DNA of 64,000 nt from a virus. The number at the start of each line of letters is the position of its first letter. The first letter of the stretch is position 1. The translations under genes were made by a program, and so were the position numbers. The stretch spans positions 49,374 to 113,373 of the IMG/VR virus record IMGVR_UViG_3300030102_006903. The stretch is one strand, 5' to 3'. Below the pieces are notes generated by a model that saw only the letters and a program-made list of their open reading frames with translations, was not told the DNA's origin and did no database searches. This document shows positions 16,509 to 24,401 of the stretch, piece after piece.

Positions 16509-17739
16509 TAGGTTCACAAAAAGTTTTATCTTGATTCTCTTCTGTATTCTTAAGAGTTTCTTCTTTGTATTGATTTTGGTTATGTTCGGTTTGTTTAACA
16601 GTTCCTGCTCCTCCACTATTAGGTCTTTTAGCAAGTTCCATACCTATACAACCTTTATATGTTAATCCTTTTGATTCTAAGAATTCACACATCGGTTGTG
16701 TAATTTCTTTCCAATCTTTTCCACCTCCACCTTTTTCTGAAGTGTAAACATCTGCAATATTAATTGCCATCTTACCACCTTTTTTCATAGTTGGTATAAT
16801 TTTTTCTAATGCTTTATGAAGAAAATATTCATTCCATGCTTGAATAGATTGATATCTAATCCAACTTTGAGTTTCATCATCTCCATATCTTTCTACATTA
16901 AAGTAAGGTGGTGAAGTGAAAACCAAATCAAAATAATCATGATATTCTGAATAATCAAAATCTTCTGCAGGTGATTGATGTAAATCTACCTTTGTTGGGT
17001 TCTCAAAGAAAGAAGTATGTTTTTGATAAAATTCAGCTTGTTGTTTGTATATTGGATGATTTTCTTTTCTTGGGTCGATTCCAACATAATGATTTACTGT
17101 TGAACTAGCACAGGCACCAGATAAACGGTCTCCCCAGCCAGCAGAAAAATCTAACATTTTTTCACTTCCAAAATATTCTGTTAAACATTTAGTGACATTT
17201 GGTTTATGTTGAGATGCTATATATTTACGAAGTGAAATCATTAACCTTAATTCCTTCTTTCCAATTTTATCTAATTTTAAACTATATGCTGCACCCATCA
17301 AAGTAACCATAAATGCTCTTGTTCTCCATGTCCTTGCTGGACCTGGATATCCACTTGAACAGATTGACCATCTGTTTTTTTCTTGCCACCAATTACTAGA
17401 GAGGTTACCTACATTATATCTTTTAAAGAAAAGAGGTTTACCTTCATATGTCAAAGAATATTTAGATTCTCGTGATTGTCTTTGAAACCATTCTTTTCCT
17501 TCAATTAATAATTCATTCCAGCGTATTCCTTTTAATTTAAAGTAATCATCTCTACAATTTTTTTCTGAATATTTTTCTGTCTGATATGGTAGAGGATATG
17601 TCATACACAAATCTGCAAGTTTTTCTTTAACCTCATCCTTCGTGTACATATCTTTTATATTTTGCCACTCTTCCTCATTTATCTCTAAATAAGGTTTCAT
17701 ATCATAAAATTTTTCAAAGTAATCTTCTCCGCCGTGCAT
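16489..17739 (-). CDS. SPPY-type methyltransferase-like protein in the hypermodification-like operon (416 aa)
   Basis: Class I SAM-binding fold with motif I DFSAGWGD (residues 197-204), an acidic strand end (YVGID) and catalytic motif TSPPYF (275-280). A strand with MAINIADV and a closing CEPIWIF block match the paralogue at 11539. The N-terminal 180 residues are aromatic-rich and unlike known target-recognition domains. Its start shares one base with the stop of the PLP-fold gene, and it is the last gene of the TS/AsnB/PLP operon. It may act on DNA bases, either as a methyltransferase or as a modified-base enzyme. Confidence 0.78.
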   Translation of the reverse strand: MHGGEDYFEKFYDMKPYLEINEEEWQNIKDMYTKDEVKEKLADLCMTYPLPYQTEKYSEKNCRDDYFKLKGIRWNELLIEGKEWFQRQSRESKYSLTYEGKPLFFKRYNVGNLSSNWWQEKNRWSICSSGYPGPARTWRTRAFMVTLMGAAYSLKLDKIGKKELRLMISLRKYIASQHKPNVTKCLTEYFGSEKMLDFSAGWGDRLSGACASSTVNHYVGIDPRKENHPIYKQQAEFYQKHTSFFENPTKVDLHQSPAEDFDYSEYHDYFDLVFTSPPYFNVERYGDDETQSWIRYQSIQAWNEYFLHKALEKIIPTMKKGGKMAINIADVYTSEKGGGGKDWKEITQPMCEFLESKGLTYKGCIGMELAKRPNSGGAGTVKQTEHNQNQYKEETLKNTEENQDKTFCEPIWIFEK

Positions 17740-18584
17740 TATTTTAAGTTTAATGATTTTCTATATGAACCACCAATATTCCAAAATAGAATCTTACCAT
17801 CTAAGTTCTGAATATTATTTTCTAACCACCACCACATTTTTCTTTCCCAAAACTCATTCATATCAAATGGATATTCGGTAACACCATCCATAAAATCATC
17901 GAATGCGTATTCTGATTTATAAATGTTAATATTATTTAAATCACCTGCCTTATTTTGATTTAAAATCTTTTTAGTAGATTCTATTGCTGACATTGTTACT
18001 GTGTGTACTTTTCTTCTATTGTTAAGTAAATCTTTCCAATCTTTATATTGAAGAAATTCTCTAATCAAACCAGATGCTGTTACACCACTTCCAATCGATA
18101 CAACGAGATGGTCAAAATCTTGTTCTTCCAAAACTTCTTTCATTCTATCTTGCATGTAAGAAACATACGAAGGATGATTGAAAGCATACGGTAATTGTTG
18201 CCAACCTTCCTTTTTTGCGATACCACCAAGTTTATTCTCAAGTAATTTCATCATATTTGGTTTCAATGGATTTAGTGTTGCACCATTTCCTTTAATGATT
18301 TCTAATATTTCTGGTGGATATGATTTTGAATTAGGGTAAGATGATATAAACTCAATACCATATTCCTTACACATCTTTGACAATGTCCAACCAGTCCAAC
18401 TTCCATATACTGAAAGATGGGTTAGTGGTTTTGATTTATCAATGTAATCAGATTCTATAATCTTTCTAATACCTTCAATCTTAGCCCATCGTGGATAGTT
18501 TACACCATCCCCAACTAAATCATCTCTTTTGACATGAACTACTTTACCTTTTAATTTATATTCTTCGATTGGTGTTTGTATCAT
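17739..18584 (-). CDS. PLP-dependent enzyme-like protein, fold type II (ACC deaminase/D-cysteine desulfhydrase-like)
   Basis: The 281-aa protein opens with TPIEEY and VHVKRDDLVGDG, as in ACC deaminase and D-cysteine desulfhydrase. It has a phosphate-binding glycine run (VSIGSGVTASGL). In that family a lysine follows Asn in GGNK; here the segment reads GVNYPRWAKIEG, so the Schiff-base lysine is missing or shifted to the Lys of WAKIEG. Length is shorter than the usual 330 aa. Its ATG overlaps the AsnB stop as ATGA. It may catalyse an amino-acid transformation feeding the neighbouring enzymes, or have a changed chemistry. Confidence 0.65.
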   Translation of the reverse strand: MIQTPIEEYKLKGKVVHVKRDDLVGDGVNYPRWAKIEGIRKIIESDYIDKSKPLTHLSVYGSWTGWTLSKMCKEYGIEFISSYPNSKSYPPEILEIIKGNGATLNPLKPNMMKLLENKLGGIAKKEGWQQLPYAFNHPSYVSYMQDRMKEVLEEQDFDHLVVSIGSGVTASGLIREFLQYKDWKDLLNNRRKVHTVTMSAIESTKKILNQNKAGDLNNINIYKSEYAFDDFMDGVTEYPFDMNEFWERKMWWWLENNIQNLDGKILFWNIGGSYRKSLNLK

Positions 18585-20086
18585 ATAAATTTGTATATTC
18601 CAACATTGTTATTCTTAACTCTTTCTCTTAATTTCTTATGTGAAAATCCATGTATCTTTTCAAAGTTATCACAAATAACATGAAACAATTTTTTTCTGTT
18701 TTTAAAGTTTATATTTGAATCTTCTAAAATAATAGTTTCTATGTACTCTTTAAAATTTGTACCTTTTTGAAAAGCCCTTTTTTCTTGGTCTAATATTTCA
18801 TCAGGTAATTTACCTCTAAATGCATCTGCAAGTGGTCTTTTCCATTGTCCTTTATCTGATAAAAATTCATCTTGTAAATTTGTTGTATAATTTAAAAACT
18901 CTGTATCAAAGAATGGACATCTAAGTTCGATAGTTCCATAATTCATAAAAATTGTATTACCTCTTAACAAATTACCATAATGTTGTTTCTCAAATAAATT
19001 CTTTCTAACATCACTCCAATCTGGCTTTTTACTAAACATTCTAAATGTACCATATGAACCATACGATTCATCAGAACCCTCACCACTAAATGCAACTTTG
19101 ATTCCATCCTTTACCATCTCTTCTGCAATAAACGATTGTAATATACCAACTTCCATTTGAACTGTTGATGGGTATTCTATTACACTTATAGAATCAATGA
19201 ATCTTTGTTTGATTATCTTTTCATCTCTTGGTACAAATACCTCAATAAGTTCAACTCCAATTGAATCTGCACAAACTCTTGCTTTTTGTAAATCTTTTGA
19301 ATCTTGGTCAAAAGCAATTGTATATGCTTTGATATCTGGTATTCTTTGTGCAAGTAAATATGTAATGATTGCTGAATCTATTCCACCACTTAATGAAGTT
19401 GCAATAGGTACATCAGATAATAATCTTTTATCAACTGCATTTTCTAATAGTTTAAATGTAGTTTTACCAACCTCTTCATGTGATTTTGGTTTAGTTACCT
19501 CATCTGAAAATTGGAAATAAAAGTTTTCGTGTATTTTAAAATCATCTGTATCTAAATCGATTTCTATAAGAGTATTTTTAGGTACAATTTGAATATCATT
19601 TATTCCTTCTTGAGTTAAAATTGATTTTATCTCAGATGCAATGATATATTGATTGGTATTATGGATGTAGAGGGGTATTTTACCCACCCAGTCACGAGAT
19701 AATATGATTTTGTTCGTATCATATATAACAAAAGAAAACATCCCATCTAACCTCTCTAATTCGTTTTCTTTGTAAAGATATAAAATTATCTCTGAATCTG
19801 AATTAGATTTGAATTTATATCCTCTCTGTTCGTATTCTTTACGCAATTGTGGATAATTCCAAATCTCACCATTTACAATTAAATGAGTATCTTCAAATTC
19901 CATCGGTTGATTACCTAATGGAGATATATCATTTATTGATAAACGATTATGACCAAGATGAATTGTTTTATCTTTGTATAAAAATTCTTTTATACCACGA
20001 TTATCTTTTCCACGATGAGAAATCTCTTCTAACATCGTATCTACATCACTATGTTTATAACCAATCGTTGCTACGATTCCACACAT
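18581..20086 (-). CDS. Asparagine-synthetase-B-like glutamine amidotransferase
   Basis: The class II amidotransferase N-terminus is intact: Cys2 nucleophile (MCGIVAT), SHRGKDNRG and VNGEIWN. It is followed by the synthetase domain with the PP-loop SLSGGIDSA (residues 231-239) and FSGEGSDE. At 501 aa it is near the length of bacterial AsnB. These enzymes hydrolyse glutamine and use ATP to amidate a carboxylate, usually aspartate. The setting between a TS-like gene (1-nt gap) and a PLP-fold gene (4-nt overlap) suggests a specialised substrate, possibly in modified-nucleotide synthesis. Plain asparagine supply during infection is the alternative. Confidence 0.85.
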   Translation of the reverse strand: MCGIVATIGYKHSDVDTMLEEISHRGKDNRGIKEFLYKDKTIHLGHNRLSINDISPLGNQPMEFEDTHLIVNGEIWNYPQLRKEYEQRGYKFKSNSDSEIILYLYKENELERLDGMFSFVIYDTNKIILSRDWVGKIPLYIHNTNQYIIASEIKSILTQEGINDIQIVPKNTLIEIDLDTDDFKIHENFYFQFSDEVTKPKSHEEVGKTTFKLLENAVDKRLLSDVPIATSLSGGIDSAIITYLLAQRIPDIKAYTIAFDQDSKDLQKARVCADSIGVELIEVFVPRDEKIIKQRFIDSISVIEYPSTVQMEVGILQSFIAEEMVKDGIKVAFSGEGSDESYGSYGTFRMFSKKPDWSDVRKNLFEKQHYGNLLRGNTIFMNYGTIELRCPFFDTEFLNYTTNLQDEFLSDKGQWKRPLADAFRGKLPDEILDQEKRAFQKGTNFKEYIETIILEDSNINFKNRKKLFHVICDNFEKIHGFSHKKLRERVKNNNVGIYKFI

Positions 20087-20087
20087 A

Positions 20088-20786
20088 CTATCTGTTTAAT
20101 ACTTCTAATAACTTTATTGTTTTCTTTTTTTCATTATCCATATCACCGATATGACATGAACATGCAAGTGTAGTTACTTTTTCTAATTCTAATCCACTTT
20201 GTTCAGCAAGGAAATGTCCCATCTCTGTTAACGCTGTATAATCTGCGTAACCACTTTTAGATACTCTATTTGAACGAAGAATTGATGTAAGGTATAGTTT
20301 ACCATTTCTTGGTTTTAAATCAATCATACACATACAAGGTTGTGAATAAGGATTCCTTGCATCTTTAGTGGGGTCAAAGATAATTAGTTCACATCTTTTT
20401 ACTGCTTTTCCACTACTTAAAATTTTAATTACATTCTCAACCTGATTGAATTCACCTTTCCAAGATACCATTCTACCCCAATAAGATTGATGATAATGTT
20501 CTTTTATAAATTTATAATCCAAACCTTGTTCTGTTTCAAAAAATGGATTATCAGATTTCTTTTCTTCTGGTTTTAAAAATGTAACTGTCTTTGCAAAATC
20601 AATTCTATCATCACCCATTACCTCTCTAAAATATCCATCGAACCAATCATCTGATTTAAATTCTGTAATTTCAGTTACAACATTTAATTCTTCTGTAAGA
20701 TTTCCCACTCTCACACCATTTTCCAATAAATGTTTTGATACTTTCACCCATGCATCGCCAGGAGAAGTTGCTTCAATAATAGTCAT
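20088..20786 (-). CDS. Thymidylate-synthase-superfamily protein, dCMP-hydroxymethylase-like
   Basis: The 232-aa protein follows the TS core in order. First YWGRM, then NQVENVIKIL with KRCELIIFDPTKDA, then catalytic Cys151 in QPCMCMI. After that come RSNRV (phosphate-binding Arg171) and SCHIG with His212 near the C-terminus. Where TS has the pyrimidine-reading Asn (G-x-P-F-N), this protein has Asp182 (SGYAD). An Asp there marks T4 dCMP hydroxymethylase (gp42), so hydroxymethylation of dCMP is plausible. It ends in TAG one base before AsnB. It differs a lot from gp42, so the product is a prediction. Confidence 0.75.
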   Translation of the reverse strand: MTIIEATSPGDAWVKVSKHLLENGVRVGNLTEELNVVTEITEFKSDDWFDGYFREVMGDDRIDFAKTVTFLKPEEKKSDNPFFETEQGLDYKFIKEHYHQSYWGRMVSWKGEFNQVENVIKILSSGKAVKRCELIIFDPTKDARNPYSQPCMCMIDLKPRNGKLYLTSILRSNRVSKSGYADYTALTEMGHFLAEQSGLELEKVTTLACSCHIGDMDNEKKKTIKLLEVLNR

Positions 20787-20787
20787 A

Positions 20788-21003
20788 TTATATTCTATTA
20801 ATTGGTATTGTTATTAAATGATAATCTGAAAATTGTGGGTGTTGTTGTGTAAAATCAATTTTATCATTTAATTTTTTTTGGTATGCATAATGTGTTTCAA
20901 TAAAATACATAACCTCAGTTCCATCGATACTTTTAAGTTTTTTACTTTTGTTGATAGGAACTTGTGGAGTTCCTTTAATTTTAGTTGGTTTTTTTTCGTC
21001 CAT
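20788..21003 (-). CDS. Small leader gene of the TS/AsnB/PLP/MTase operon (71 aa)
   Basis: Not recognised. It has a lysine-rich, proline-containing N-terminus (KKPTKIKGTPQVP) and a C-terminal region with strand-like content (YHLITIPINRI). The gene is first behind the promoter at 21023-21054 and ends one base before the TS-like start. It may be a regulator or partner of the downstream enzymes, but this is based only on position. Confidence 0.6.
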   Translation of the reverse strand: MDEKKPTKIKGTPQVPINKSKKLKSIDGTEVMYFIETHYAYQKKLNDKIDFTQQHPQFSDYHLITIPINRI

Positions 21004-21022
21004 AGAATTTATTTAAGTTATA

Positions 21023-21054
21023 CAAAGATAAGAAAAAAATTTTAATTTTACAAA
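21023..21054 (-). promoter_or_regulatory. Host-type promoter for the TS/AsnB/PLP/MTase operon
   Basis: TTTGT, 19-nt spacer, TATCTTTG on the coding strand (TAnnTTTG exact; -33 box one base off TTTGG). The ATG lies about 20 nt downstream. It appears to drive five tightly packed genes. Confidence 0.65.
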
Positions 21055-21236
21055 TGTTTCCAAGTTTTTCTTTTGCCAATTTCTTCCACATTCCAAGGAC
21101 TTATGTTAAAATTCCTTGCAATTATGTTTGAACTAAACCCCTTTTCGTACAAATCTCGTATCTGATATACTTGATTATTATTTAGTTTAGCTCTAGGATG
21201 TGATTCTCCTCTTAATATTTTACGAGTTGATTTCAT
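21048..21236 (-). CDS. HTH domain resembling the C-terminus of HNH homing endonucleases (62 aa)
   Basis: The sequence HPRAKLNNNQVYQIRDLY followed by ARNFNISPWNVEEIGKRKTW fits the DNA-binding helix-turn-helix tail of phage HNH homing endonucleases (usually AKLTEEQVREIR and so on to GKTW). There is no HNH nuclease domain. It overlaps the thioredoxin gene by 17 nt, which suggests it arose from or was left by a homing endonuclease near the ribonucleotide reductase genes, a common homing target. It could now be a small DNA-binding regulator. Confidence 0.65.
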   Translation of the reverse strand: MKSTRKILRGESHPRAKLNNNQVYQIRDLYEKGFSSNIIARNFNISPWNVEEIGKRKTWKHL

Positions 21237-21483
21237 TTAAAGCATTTGTATAGGCAAGTTCTGATTGTAATCCTGCGAATCTCTGAAGTTCTTCTCCATC
21301 TTTCTCAATAATTACAGTAGGGACTGACCTTACATAATACTTTTGTGCAACTTCGAACTGAGAATCGATATCGATATCCTCAAAATTAATTGTTGTGAAC
21401 TTTGTTTTTACTTGTTCCATAATCGGTGTTAGCATTTTACATGGGCCACACCATTCTGCGTAAAATTTTTTAACTGTTATCAT
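21220..21483 (-). CDS. Thioredoxin, WCGPC active site
   Basis: A compact 87-aa thioredoxin-fold protein with the canonical EWCGPCK redox motif near the N-terminus and the cis-proline segment SVPTVII. It lies 15 nt after nrdA, behind a strong Shine-Dalgarno (GGAG). The adjacent NrdA keeps the C-terminal CVACDG pair that thioredoxin reduces, so it is probably the electron donor for the phage ribonucleotide reductase. It is shorter than host thioredoxin (about 105 aa) because the first strand-helix is absent. Confidence 0.9.
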   Translation of the reverse strand: MITVKKFYAEWCGPCKMLTPIMEQVKTKFTTINFEDIDIDSQFEVAQKYYVRSVPTVIIEKDGEELQRFAGLQSELAYTNALNEINS

Positions 21484-21498
21484 TTTTTTCTCCTATTT

Positions 21499-23280
21499 TT
21501 AACCATCACACGCAACACAATCTGGGTCTACTGCTCTAGTTGCAATATCTCCTCTAAGAACTGATTCAGTTCTCATATAATATAGAGTTTTAATTCCTTG
21601 TTTCCAAGCCTCTAATGTAACTTGATTTATCCACTTCGGTGTTGCAATCGAAGGGAAAGCTAAATTTAATGAAACTCCTTGGTCAATATACTGTTGTCTA
21701 ACACCAGCCTGTTTTACCAAGTCCATTTGATTAATTTCTTTGAATGTTCTAAAAACATCTTTTACAGGATAAACTTTTTCTCTTTCTCCATTAGTAATTT
21801 CTTCACAAAGTACCATTTTACCTTCTAAGTAACACCACTTATCAAGTTCTTTGATATCTTGTACTGAACCACCATCTTCCAAAATTTTATCCCAAGTTTC
21901 TTTATTATTAACACCTGCTTTTCTTAATACCTTTACTAACTCACCATTTTTTCTGATGAATGTACCTTTTGAAGTTTGTTCAGTAAATACATTCGCTGCC
22001 CATGGTTCGATACCAGCAGATACATTTCCAGCTAATTTAGAATTACTTACTGTTGGAGCAACTGCTCTTAAGTGAGTATTTCTAAATCCACTTTCTCTAC
22101 ACCATAGAGGTTCACCCATTTCAGATGCCATATCTCTTGATGCTCTTTCTGATTCTATCTTTAACTGAGAAAAAATCTTACGAGTTTCAAATTGTGCCTC
22201 CATACCTTCAAATGGAATACCATTTTGTTGTAGGTAAGTGTGCCATCCTAAAACTCCTAATCCTAATGCTCTACCTTTTTCAGCAGATGCAACAGAGTTT
22301 TCAAATCCTCTCATGTTTTTTGCTTTTTGAATAAACTCTGAAAGAACACCATCTAAAAACCAAGTTGCTGTATAAACTAAATCAGTATCTCTCCACTCAT
22401 TGTATTTAGCAAGATTTACTGATGATAAACAACAAACAAAGGAATGGTTTTCATCTGTGTGTAAAGTAATTTCAGAACATATGTTTGTCATATGTACTTT
22501 CAATCCATTTTTTTTGTACATCTCAGGATTAGATTTATTAATATTTCCTTTGTACATGATGTATGGTTCACCAGTTGCTTTTCTTTTTTGTAGTAATTTT
22601 CCCCACCTTCTTCGTGCATCAGGTTCTCCTTGTTCAAGTTTTCTCATAAACTTATCACCTACAACTGCACATTGGTGTAGATTAAGTGATTGTCTATTTA
22701 CATCTCCTTTAGGTTCTCTGATTTCTAACCAATCTTCAAAATCTTCATGTTCGATATTAAGGTTAACAGATGCTGCTCCTCTTCTTACTGAACCTTGGTT
22801 TGTAGCAAGGATTGTAGAATCATATATTTTACAGAATGGTACAACACCATCAGATGTTCCATTACCTGTAATGGTAGCACCAGCAGGTCTTATTTGGTTT
22901 ACACCAATACCAACTCCACCACCATGTTTAGCAAGTAACATTAGTTCTAAGTTTTTAGAACCAATATCGTATATTGAATCGGCAACATCAATACCAAAAC
23001 AAGATATAGGTAATCCTCTATCAGTGCCAGTATTTGAAAGAACTGGTGTTGCTAAGTTTAACCAACCTTTCCATATATAATCAAAAAACTTAGTTGCCAG
23101 TTGAGGTTTGTTTAATCTTTGAGCAACTCTTGTTGCAACTCTCCAATAAGCATCTTTTGGTTTTTCACCTGGTAATAGGTATCCTTTAGATATTGTTTTT
23201 ACATAAATTTCTGTATTTCCCCAAGAAGGAAAATCAACATCGATTTCCCAACCTAATTCTTCGCCGTAGTTTTTTGCCAT
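21499..23280 (-). CDS. nrdA: Class I ribonucleotide reductase large subunit
   Basis: The 593-aa protein has the catalytic barrel of NrdA. It has the first redox Cys in PISCFG, the NICSE loop with active-site Cys and Glu, and a second redox Cys region (FVCCLSSVNL). It also has the radical-transfer tyrosines (YYMRTES) and the C-terminal thioredoxin-reducible pair CVACDG. It lacks an N-terminal ATP-cone, so it is shorter than E. coli NrdA (about 760 aa) and may not be shut off by dATP. It reduces NDPs to dNDPs for phage DNA synthesis. Its start overlaps the stop of the methyltransferase-dioxygenase fusion by 1 nt. Confidence 0.95.
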   Translation of the reverse strand: MAKNYGEELGWEIDVDFPSWGNTEIYVKTISKGYLLPGEKPKDAYWRVATRVAQRLNKPQLATKFFDYIWKGWLNLATPVLSNTGTDRGLPISCFGIDVADSIYDIGSKNLELMLLAKHGGGVGIGVNQIRPAGATITGNGTSDGVVPFCKIYDSTILATNQGSVRRGAASVNLNIEHEDFEDWLEIREPKGDVNRQSLNLHQCAVVGDKFMRKLEQGEPDARRRWGKLLQKRKATGEPYIMYKGNINKSNPEMYKKNGLKVHMTNICSEITLHTDENHSFVCCLSSVNLAKYNEWRDTDLVYTATWFLDGVLSEFIQKAKNMRGFENSVASAEKGRALGLGVLGWHTYLQQNGIPFEGMEAQFETRKIFSQLKIESERASRDMASEMGEPLWCRESGFRNTHLRAVAPTVSNSKLAGNVSAGIEPWAANVFTEQTSKGTFIRKNGELVKVLRKAGVNNKETWDKILEDGGSVQDIKELDKWCYLEGKMVLCEEITNGEREKVYPVKDVFRTFKEINQMDLVKQAGVRQQYIDQGVSLNLAFPSIATPKWINQVTLEAWKQGIKTLYYMRTESVLRGDIATRAVDPDCVACDG

Positions 23281-24398
23281 TATATTAAATTTTTTACTAA
23301 ATCGTTATTTTTTACAAGTATCAATATTTGATATTTTTCATTTTTTGTAACACTTTTATAAGTTACATGCTGGTATGGTTTATAAATTAAACATTCACCA
23401 ACTTTTGGTTTTATTAATGAAAATGTATTTCTATCGTTTTTATACCATTCATCATAAACCTCAACCTCACCACCTTCATAATCATCATTCAAAGTTATAT
23501 CATAGGTAGTAACATATTGTTTTTTATCATCAAAAGGCATATCTTTGATTGTTTCTACATGTCTATCGTATTTATTGCCTTCTTCATATTTTACAAAAAC
23601 ACAATCTACCTTATTCATATCAATTGGTTTAAATTTTGAAAATAAAGTATTATTGATAATTTTTTCAAATTCTTTATTATACTTTAGTTTTCTTCTAAAC
23701 CACTTTCTTTTATGTAGTATTCCTTCAACTTCTTTTTCTACATCCTCAAAAGACAAATTATCTTTGTTTTCTGAAATTAATTTACTACATAATTCTGTTG
23801 TTAAAATATTTTTAGAATCGTAAAACTTATCTTTTCTAAATTCCCCACCTACAAAATATGTCCAGCATATTGTATGGTAAGGTTTTAACAATAGTTCGTA
23901 ACCTTCTTGTTGTAGACCCATTGCTTTTGAATTTAGTAAATCTAAACTTTTAAGTTCAGCATATTCATAAATCGATAAACAACAATTTTCATTTGAGATT
24001 AATTTTGCATAATCTTCAAACTTTGAATAATTTTTATCCTCATAGGTATCCATAAAGATACCATCAAATTTTTTACTAAGAGTTGGAATTACATCTATCC
24101 AATCTCCGAAGATAATTTCTACATTATCTTTATCTTTTGCCCACTCAATTGCTGTATCATAAATTTGTTTATTGATTTCGATACAAGTGTAACTCTTAAC
24201 ACCCATAGAGTAAAATCTATTAGCAGAGTAACCTAAACCAAAACCAATATCTAAAATATGACCACCACCTTTTCCAACTACATTACAAAACTCTTCTGTA
24301 AGTGGTTTTGCTATTTTATCCATAACGATACCTTTATTTTTGATACCATCAGAATAAAATATTCTATCCTTTGTTATCGTAACCTTTTTATTTTTCAA
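23280..24398 (-). CDS. Fusion of a SAM methyltransferase and a prolyl-hydroxylase-like 2OG-Fe(II) dioxygenase
   Basis: Residues 1-185 form a class I methyltransferase (ILDIGFGLGYSA at 48-59, CIEIN, FMDTYE), closest in feel to guanidinoacetate-type small-molecule methyltransferases. Residues 200-372 form a 2OG-Fe(II) oxygenase with metal ligands His280-Val-Glu282 and His344. A basic residue (Lys355) stands where the 2-oxoglutarate is usually bound by Arg or Lys. It sits between nrdB (3-nt gap) and nrdA (1-nt overlap), so it is made with the reductase. Possible roles include modification of a nucleotide, DNA base or protein. The fusion is unusual. Confidence 0.75.
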   Translation of the reverse strand: MKNKKVTITKDRIFYSDGIKNKGIVMDKIAKPLTEEFCNVVGKGGGHILDIGFGLGYSANRFYSMGVKSYTCIEINKQIYDTAIEWAKDKDNVEIIFGDWIDVIPTLSKKFDGIFMDTYEDKNYSKFEDYAKLISNENCCLSIYEYAELKSLDLLNSKAMGLQQEGYELLLKPYHTICWTYFVGGEFRKDKFYDSKNILTTELCSKLISENKDNLSFEDVEKEVEGILHKRKWFRRKLKYNKEFEKIINNTLFSKFKPIDMNKVDCVFVKYEEGNKYDRHVETIKDMPFDDKKQYVTTYDITLNDDYEGGEVEVYDEWYKNDRNTFSLIKPKVGECLIYKPYQHVTYKSVTKNEKYQILILVKNNDLVKNLI

Positions 24399-24401
24399 AT
24401 T

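Noticed and set aside
22400-23080. 226-aa open frame on the plus strand
   Set aside because: It is fully antisense to nrdA, whose motifs are complete; a shadow of biased codon use.
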